Assembly (NCBI RefSeq): GCF_002355275.1
Contig: NZ_CP023449.1
Location: forward strand, 4,628,001 to 4,692,000
Length of the DNA stretch: 64,000 nucleotides
Direction of reading: 5' to 3'
Source of the DNA: Rhizorhabdus dicambivorans
GTDB lineage: Bacteria > Pseudomonadota > Alphaproteobacteria > Sphingomonadales > Sphingomonadaceae
This document shows, in pieces, positions 63,115 through 64,000 of this stretch. The notes beneath the pieces are model-generated. The model had not been told where the DNA came from. It made no database searches and saw nothing but the letters and a program-made list of their open reading frames with translations. Every line of letters starts with the position of its first letter. Position 1 is the stretch's first letter. Made by a program: the position numbers and the translations under genes.

Positions 63115-64000
63115 TCATGACCGTCGGTGACGCGCCGATTCGAATCGGGCGAGCCCCCTTTCGAGGTCGGCGATGAGGTCGGCGGGATCCTCGATGCCGA
63201 TATGGAAGCGCACCACCGGCCCATCGGCCTGCCATGTGGTGGCACTACGCAGCCCCGCCGGATCGACCGGCAGGGCCAGGCTTTCATAGCCTCCCCAGGA
63301 AAAGCCGATCCCGAACAGGTCGAGCCCGTCGATCAGGGCGGCGCGGGCGGCATCGTCGCCACCGTCCAGCACGATGCCGAACAGCCCCGATGCGCCCGCG
63401 AAGTCCCGCCGCCAATATTCATGGCCCGGGCAATCGGGGAGGGCCGGGTGGAGCACGCGCGCGACCTGTGGCTGTTCCGCGAGCCAGCGCGCGACCGCCA
63501 GGCCCCCCTCCTCGTGCTGGCGCATCCGCACCCCCAGCGTCCTCAAGCCCCGCGCGGCGAGATAGGCGTCATCAGGGCTCACGCACTGCCCGAGCGACAT
63601 GGCGGTGCGACGGAGCGCCGGATAATGGGCGGGCCCCGCCGTGGCCGATCCCATCATCACATCCGAATGGCCGACGATATATTTGGTGCAGGCCAGGATC
63701 GAGATGTCGACGCCATGGCCGAGCGCCGGGAACAGCAGCGGCGTCGCCCAGGTGTTGTCGATCACCGTCGCGATGCCGTGTTCGCGGGCGACGGCGGCGA
63801 TCGCGGGCACATCCTGGACCTCGAAGGTCAGGCTGCCGGGGCTTTCGAGGAAGATGACCCGGGTCTTGTCGCCGATCAGTTCGGCGATTCCGGCGCCTAT
63901 CAGCGGATCATAATAGCGTGTGGTGACACCGAAGCGCTTGAGCATCCCGTTGCAGACCGCGCGGGTAGGCTCATAGGCGCTGTCGACCATCAGCAGTTCG
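63115..64000 (-). CDS. metC: Cystathionine beta-lyase, C-terminal part
   Basis: The frame is open to base 64000, so the start lies beyond the window. The visible 295 residues contain the PLP domain core: VIDNTWATPLLFPAL with the Asp, the Schiff-base Lys in ILACTKYIVGHSDVMMGS, and the C-terminal FSWGGYESLALPVD and RFHIGIEDPADLIADLE motifs of the trans-sulphuration enzyme family. The FSWGGYESL form favours MetC over MetB/CysA-type relatives. It cleaves cystathionine to homocysteine. Confidence 0.92.
   Translation of the reverse strand, partial: ELLMVDSAYEPTRAVCNGMLKRFGVTTRYYDPLIGAGIAELIGDKTRVIFLESPGSLTFEVQDVPAIAAVAREHGIATVIDNTWATPLLFPALGHGVDISILACTKYIVGHSDVMMGSATAGPAHYPALRRTAMSLGQCVSPDDAYLAARGLRTLGVRMRQHEEGGLAVARWLAEQPQVARVLHPALPDCPGHEYWRRDFAGASGLFGIVLDGGDDAARAALIDGLDLFGIGFSWGGYESLALPVDPAGLRSATTWQADGPVVRFHIGIEDPADLIADLERGLARFESARHRRS

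Overview
The window looks like chromosome of a sphingomonad (Alphaproteobacteria, Sphingomonadales). Base composition is high-GC (about two thirds by eye). Marker content fits: the XrtA/PEP-CTERM regulators PrsK and PrsR next to a TIGR03013-type sugar transferase, a short alphaproteobacterial prolyl-tRNA synthetase, CobS/CobT, a ScfR-type short-chain-acyl regulator, an NDUFS4-like complex I subunit, a DUF2171 protein, a TorF-type porin and a typical alphaproteobacterial EcfG (general stress sigma) promoter. No rRNA operon, prophage, insertion sequence or CRISPR array was seen. The only RNA gene recognised is one tRNA-Ala(CGC).

Layout. 1-9.2 kb: end of an M23 peptidase gene, a glycine-zipper envelope protein, a phytase-like esterase, rpmB, small membrane proteins, tadA, a CNNM/CorC-type membrane protein, HU, a frameshifted thin ferredoxin-like gene, an SDR, an enoyl-CoA hydratase, tRNA-Ala and a DUF2171 protein. 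9.2-15.2 kb: metabolic genes (3-hydroxybutyrate dehydrogenase, DUF4893 lipoprotein, M20 amidohydrolase, ScfR regulator, aldo/keto reductase) and a lone receiver protein. 15.2-21.4 kb: an exopolysaccharide and PEP-CTERM regulatory block (mannose-1-P guanylyltransferase, sugar transferase, prsK, prsR). 21.4-33.1 kb: DUF815 ATPase, an RTX M10 protease, a PepSY-response regulator-kinase operon, Uup-like ABC-F, chorismate mutase, polyprenyl synthase, hrpB, NDUFS4-like protein. 33.5-43.4 kb: proS (with an internal low-GC patch), the lolC/E-lolD lipoprotein exporter, three Tad-type pseudopilin-like genes and dnaE. 43.4-50.7 kb: DUF4136 lipoprotein, a winged-helix regulator divergent from a Gly/Ser-rich repeat lipoprotein plus TpsB-type outer-membrane barrel, a dicarboxylate symporter and proA. 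50.7-64 kb: DUF3667 and OmpA-like proteins, a stress-regulated DUF1328 peptide, bolA, a J-domain protein, a cobS-phosphatase-cobT operon, two HerA/FtsK-type ATPases, TorF porin and the 3' part of metC.

The most interesting points are the repeat lipoprotein/TpsB pair with a hairpin between its genes and a divergent regulator (candidate non-canonical two-partner surface system), the mosaic low-GC patch inside proS, a one-base C-run frameshift in the ferredoxin-like gene, a textbook EcfG promoter in front of the DUF1328 gene, an orphan terminator that may end an unannotated small RNA, and at least six long inverted-repeat (REP/BIME-like) elements sitting in intergenic gaps.
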